The position numbers were made by a program, and so were the translations under genes. This document shows positions 59,331 to 64,000 of a stretch of 64,000 nucleotides of DNA, in pieces (the stretch's first letter is position 1; each line of letters starts with the position of its first letter). This DNA is from Thuidium tamariscinum (Eukaryota > Streptophyta > Bryopsida > Hypnales > Thuidiaceae): positions 7,075,001-7,139,000 of the forward strand of contig OX344754.2 of the NCBI GenBank assembly GCA_947034885.2. The letters run 5' to 3'. The notes beneath the pieces are model-generated. The model worked only from the letters and a program-made list of their open reading frames with translations, did not search any database and was not told the DNA's origin.

Positions 59331-60132
59331 GCCGAGGCTTGAACAAGACAGTGCTGTTAATTGTTGTCTCGAGTGGATTACGATCGAGGCAGCAAGTGCT
59401 ACTCTGAGACTGATATTGGCAAACGAATTAGCTTGTCAAGTTTGTGGATGTTGGAAGCCGGGTCACTCAACCTTGTAACTACTCTTTTTTGCTTGGAAAG
59501 TCTCGGTGATCGATCGAATGATTGAAACCGGAGTTTCAACATGCAAAGATCGACACCATTCAGCAAGATGTACAGGATGTCCCAATTGGGAAATATATCT
59601 CACGGATGTCTTTACCACAATTAAAGTTGGAATATGTATCCATTTGTTTGAGACTCGATGTATATATATCAGTCACTTATCGTTACTTCATATACTGGAG
59701 TGGAGTGCTCTGGATACTGGACGTATTGTGCCTTGTTTCAAAAAAATGCAAAATACTCATTGAAAGTCAAAGGACTCTCTTGTTCAGCGACCAAAATATG
59801 GTCGGGGTGAACTGGCCTCCTCGCTCGGCCACACCAAGTCATTTCAGGGATGCAAGTAAAAATAAAAGCCCCCTATGTACACCAAGTCATTTCAGGGGTG
59901 CAAGTACAAAATAAAAGCCCCCTATGTGGGGCTTGATTAATTTACCTCATACACCTCTCCTAACAAATTTGGGGTCTCTGTTTGCAAATATGAATTCAGA
60001 ATTTGCAAATTTTATCATGCGTGGAAAATGAAAAATTTCAGCGTTTTCCCAAGTGATTCTCTCTCATTCAACGACCAGAAAATGGCCTCTGCATCATTTA
60101 TCGGTTAAAAAATAAATTCACAAGTGCATTGT
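59331..60132. other. Intergenic with a 48-bp tandem duplication
   Basis: 59831-59878 and 59879-59927 are direct copies (ACACCAAGTCATTTCAGGG...AAAAGCCCCCTATGT). At 60085-60106 a GACCAGAAAATGGC...TTATCGGTTAA motif recalls the tip and inner palindrome of the TTAA element at 162-1005, but no left end was found. Confidence 0.45.
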
Positions 60133-63100
60133 TTACGTGGTCAAAATGTCAGGGAGGGCTAAGGTGGAGCTCCCCAACACCTTCGCCTTGGTATCCGTTA
60201 TAAACTCGGAGCCTGGCACTTCTGTCAAGGATCCATCCAAGCCCACACTGAACGGGTACGTCAAGAGATGGCCCGGGAGATCCACCACGGTGTCTTGACT
60301 GAAGAGCGCCCGAAGCTCGTCGGCTCGCTTGTTGACTGTGTGGATGCACTCGAGGCTCCAGGGCTGCAGAAAGGAGTTGTGGAGGAAGCCGGTGTGCTCG
60401 AACCACAAGGCCATCCGGAAGCCATGGATCTGGCCAGAGGCAGGATGGTGGGTGGCCAGGTGGTGAGGCTGGTAGGCGCCCATGGCGATCTCGGAGTCGC
60501 GAGCGCCGTCCATGGATCTCTCGTTGATGTTGGCGGAGCCCACGATGATGTACTCGTCGTCCACTGAAAAAACAAGGCAAACGATACAGGCTCTTGAGAT
60601 CTCCGTCTTTGAAAAGCAAAACAAAAGAAAACAAACACCGAACAAGTAGACAGTTTTCTAACACCAGTTCACAACATTCTGTAGAAACGTTGATGATGGC
60701 GGAGTCCACTATTATGTACTCATCGTCCACTGAAAAACAAGGCAAACGATACATGGTCTTGAGGTCTCCGTCTTTGAAAAGCAAAACAAACACCAAACAA
60801 AATAGATAGTTTTCTAACACTAGTTCACAACATTCTATGGCCACTTGTAGAAACGTTGATGTTGGTGGAGACCACTATTATGAACTTGTCGTCCACTGAA
60901 TACTGTATGAAGCAAACAATCCATGCTCTTGAAATCTCCATCTTTGAAAAGCAAAAGAAAAGAAAACAAACACCAAACAAATAGACAGTTTTCTAACAAC
61001 AGTTCACAACATTCTATGGCCACTTGTAGAAACGTTGATGTTGGCGGAGACCACTATTATGTACTTGTCGTTCACTGAATACGAGAAACAATCCATGCTC
61101 TTGAGATCTCCGTCTTTGAAAAGCAAAAGCAAAACCGAAACCAAACGAAAACAAAATGAAATGAGAAAACACCAAGGAAATAGATAGTTTTCTGACACCA
61201 ATTCCCAACATCGAATGCCTATTGATTCTGCAATTTTTTTTAGCTTACCACAAGATTGACATGAGCAGACTTTTAGATAATTCAAACTTTCGAGGTTGTT
61301 GTAGTAGGAGAAGGTTCAAAGCAGTGAATGGAAAGAGTATAACCAAAATTTTGTTAAAATGACAGTATCCCACAAACTTGACACTTTTGCGTTTTAACCG
61401 TTCGTTCTGAAATTTATACCAGTCCTGGACTTAGTTAGAGCTAAAGAAGAAAACGAAGGGAAAAATGGCAAATGGGATACTGCCATTTTAACAAAATTCC
61501 CATTGAATGGAGACGTTCCATTAGCTTTTTATAATCTTCCAAATTGATACCCCCTCCAAGTAACCAAAATTGCAAACGAGAGTAGTTGGAGAACAACAAC
61601 AAAAGCATCAACGTACCGATCATCATCTTCGAGTGCACATAAATCATCAACCGTCTATGCTCCTGCGCAGCTTTGTAATACGCATCCACCGGTTCTTTCG
61701 TGGGCAACGTCTCTCCCGGCCACTTCGTTTCCCTGTTCCCCAAGCAAAACACCGACAGATACTCCCTGGGATGCTGGTCGTAGATCCTCTTGGCCCGGAA
61801 CGCGTTCGCAATCTCTCGGTACATCATCTTGAACGTCCTTCTCTGCCAGGCCAGAATCTCTTGCACGGGCACACTGTCGGGGATGCCCTCGGGGTACAAC
61901 GGGATGACGATGTACACGGTGAACCGTTCCCCGGCTTCGATCTTGCTCACGATCTTGCGAGCTAGCTCCATGGGGATGAGGTTGTAAGCTCCGGATTCCT
62001 GTTTGTCGTCCCAGGCGAAGGCGGAGCCGATGAAGTACTGGTTCTCGATGTAGATGAAGTTGCGGGCGCGGCGGATGGCGTCGATGTATGCGTGCTGGAT
62101 GCTGCGGTCGATGGTGTTGTCTTTGCCGCTGATCAAGCCCTGGAGAGCGGCTTGTTCGGGAGTATCTGGGAAGCCAAAGGCAGCGCCTACAGGTGCACAA
62201 CCAAGGGAACCAACAAAGAAAGGGACTCGGCTTTAGGAACATTTTTTGAGTACCCAAATGGGACAAATTGGTCGATTTCATACCTTTAGGAATTGAAATA
62301 AAGCATTTATCAATAAAACCAACACAGAGCCTCAAATTCAGGAACAGTTTAACTGCCCCAAAGGTCCAAATTGGTTTCTTTTATACCTTTAGAAATTGAA
62401 AGAAAGCATTTACCAACAGGACCAACACAGACACTTAGATTTGAGAACACTTTCAGTGCCCAAATGGTCCAAAATAGGTCCCTCCAGTCTATTAGGAATT
62501 GAAATAAATCATTTACCGACAGAATTAACAAAGAGCCTCAAATTCAGGAACCGGGTAAGTGCCCCCATGGTCAAAAGTAGTTCCTTCCATATCTTTAGGA
62601 ATTGAAAAAAAGCATTTAGGAAGGAAGCTTAAAGGAGGGTACAACTAGGGGTGCCAAAGTGCAGGAATTCACTACGAGATTTTCTTCATAAAAAGTACTA
62701 ACCCTCACATGGCGAGGAATTCCCATGTGACGGGTTTGTTTGTTCAAGGTCCCACTACAGTACCCACCACACAAAGAGAGCGACACAGAAACTACACGCT
62801 TTCCAACCTCTATCAATAACTATCAGGAACCGGCAGGGACATTTCAGTCATCGACAACTCACATCCACCGACTGGGATCAGAGCTCTTTTCTTATCTACC
62901 GTATTCCTCACATAAAGTTTTCAAATCTCCTTGGAGAATTGCATCTGATTGAGGGAGCGAAATCAAGCACACTCTTAACACATTCCTAATAGAAAGAAGA
63001 AATCAAGTCTTACGTTGTGAACGATAAAAATTCGTTTTAAAGGTTTACACAATCGACTATCAGCTTCCCAAAATGAATTTCCTATGTTTGGGTTGGAGTT

Positions 63101-63848
63101 CAGCAAAAAGATAATTGCAAAAAGTCTCTTATCTCATCGTTTCAGCCCTGTGCCAAATCATTTAAGGAGCTAGAACCAACCATACCTGCATCGATGGAAC
63201 GAAACAGCTGCACATTCCAAGTCTCCGGATCATCTTCAAGAGTGGCAGTGACAGGCCCAAGACCATTCCGCACAATATCCAACAGTGCACCATCCCGACT
63301 CCTCCCCGCTTGTTTCCGCCACCTCTGCTCAAAGTTATACAAAACGTCCCAAGCAATAGGCCCTTCCAACTTGGAATGAATATCATGCCAGGGCTCACGA
63401 GGTCCCCCACATTCCAGAGAGCTTTCAGCAAACACCGCATGCAAGTCCTGTTGATGTGCCCCATTGAGAGTCCGAAACAGCGAGTGGTACTGCGTGTCGT
63501 AGCGGCCATCGCAAAGGTCCAGGCCTCCCACGAAGCTCACAATCCTGCGCTGATGGGTATTCCCTGGTGATGGAGCGTCCACAATCACCGATTTCTGGTG
63601 GTGGGTGAAGAGGTTCCCGATTTGAGCTTGTTGGAGGTAAGTTAAGCTGCTCGTGGGATTTCGTGGACAGAGGAAGCAATTGACTGCGGTCTTTTGGAAG
63701 TAGAGGGCGGTCTCTTCGTCATGGGTTCTCATCTGACCTTGTTGGCGCAACCAAAAGGAGGATCTGTCGTCCCAGACCATGATGTTCACGCGCACTCCCT
63801 GGTCGGCCTTTCGCTTCAGAAGCTCTCCGAGTGTCAAGCCCTCGTCAC
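60133..63848 (-). CDS. Phospholipase D alpha-type, 3' three exons (partial)
   Basis: Minus-strand exons 63848-63186, 62186-61617 and 60563-60133 join in phase and encode about 553 aa; the C2 domain and N-terminus lie beyond the right edge. The enzyme hydrolyses phosphatidylcholine to phosphatidic acid and choline. Exon 1 here carries HKD motif 1 (HHQKSVIVD), [14 protein letters not shown] and [17 protein letters not shown]. Exon 2 has [23 protein letters not shown], the [11 protein letters not shown] motif and most of HKD motif 2 (HSKMMI). The last exon supplies its Asp ([20 protein letters not shown]), GQIHGFR and LPGHLL, and ends in ILTT as plant PLD alpha proteins do. An intron thus splits HKD motif 2 between Ile and Val. 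That intron carries tandem copies of the last exon's edge. Confidence 0.93.
60521..61213 (-). repeat. Four tandem copies of the last PLD exon edge
   Basis: The real acceptor (exon starts 60563) and first ~42 nt of the exon are repeated, with the adjoining intron, at acceptor positions 60729, 60895 and 61074 (spacing 166, 166, 179). Each copy keeps a TTCAG acceptor followed by TG(G/A)ACGA. Copy 60729 still reads [14 protein letters not shown] and copy 61074 reads [13 protein letters not shown]. No good splice donor follows the partial exons. Confidence 0.8.
62230..62615. repeat. Tandem ~105-bp repeats in PLD intron
   Basis: Three and a half units with TTTAGGAATTGAAATAAAGC, CCAACACAGA and CTCAAATTCAGGAAC in order, in the intron between the two HKD-bearing exons. 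Confidence 0.65.
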
Positions 63849-64000
63849 CTGCAGGGAAATGTAGTTTGCGCAAAGTTTAGCTATATGGCAAGAAGATTCA
63901 ATTAGAGTTGAATTTCCCTGCGGTTTTATTTTAGTTTACCCAAAATTTTAGGACGTATTACCAAAAGAAACATGAAAAGGAGCCAAAAATGTGTTCAATG

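Noticed and set aside
60085-60110. Possible right end of a TTAA element near the PLD stop
   Set aside because: The sequence recalls the 162-1005 tip, but a left end could not be found.
60149-60844. 231-codon minus ORF reading through the PLD exon-edge copies
   Set aside because: It only links duplicated intron pieces and then reads the last PLD exon in the wrong frame.
61655-62335. 226-codon minus ORF with Arg-rich translation
   Set aside because: Out-of-frame reading of the real PLD exon 62186-61617.

Overview
The window is nuclear DNA from a land plant. The evidence is spliced genes with GT/AG introns, a plastid-type biotin carboxylase with a transit peptide, a plant alpha-type phospholipase D, a plant BTB/POZ protein of the At3g05675-like type, and telo-box motifs near a 5' end. 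I cannot name the species. Genic islands have moderate GC. They are separated by very AT-rich DNA (mostly about 25-50% GC by eye), densely packed with short non-autonomous transposons.

Five genes or gene parts can be reconstructed, all on the minus strand: (1) a 92-aa Lys-rich protein in 3 exons (4670-6511); (2) plastid biotin carboxylase of heteromeric acetyl-CoA carboxylase, 15 exons and 548 aa (12267-18451); (3) a 360-aa protein with an N-terminal SAM-like and a C-terminal PH-like domain, 9 exons (20694-24240); (4) a BTB/POZ protein with an intronless 464-codon CDS (56873-58267); (5) the 3' part of a phospholipase D alpha gene with both HKD motifs, running off the right edge (60133-63848). 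The exon chains of genes 1-3 and 5 join in phase at every junction. A decayed, unrecognised coding relic lies at about 10.26-11.1 kb. I saw no operon-like linkage; the genes look like independent units.

The 25-56 kb stretch has no gene I can support and is a mosaic of small repeats. The clearest group has ends of the form TTAA-CCCYT...ARGGG-TTAA. There are 13 such elements: seven copies of one family of about 0.93 kb, two copies of a 229-bp family, and four others. TTAA is the target duplication of the piggyBac superfamily. One insertion gives direct proof of the duplication: a 637-bp MITE copy carries a 360-bp TTAA element, and removing it with one TTAA leaves exactly the 273-bp length of two sister copies, one of which still has a single TTAA at that point. 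Around these are several TA-flanked MITE families, two Harbinger/Tourist-like elements with 3-bp TAA/TTA duplications, a CACTA-like element with a 3-bp duplication and about seven internal 135-bp repeats, and two long inverted-repeat (foldback) elements of 1.1 and 1.4 kb.

A second theme is local tandem duplication of gene edges. In the biotin carboxylase gene the end of exon 2 with its splice donor is repeated about four times at about 200-bp spacing into intron 2. In the PLD gene the acceptor and first ~42 nt of the last exon, which carries the catalytic Asp of HKD motif 2, is repeated four times at about 170-bp spacing. The BTB gene's TATA box and leader are duplicated 168 bp apart.
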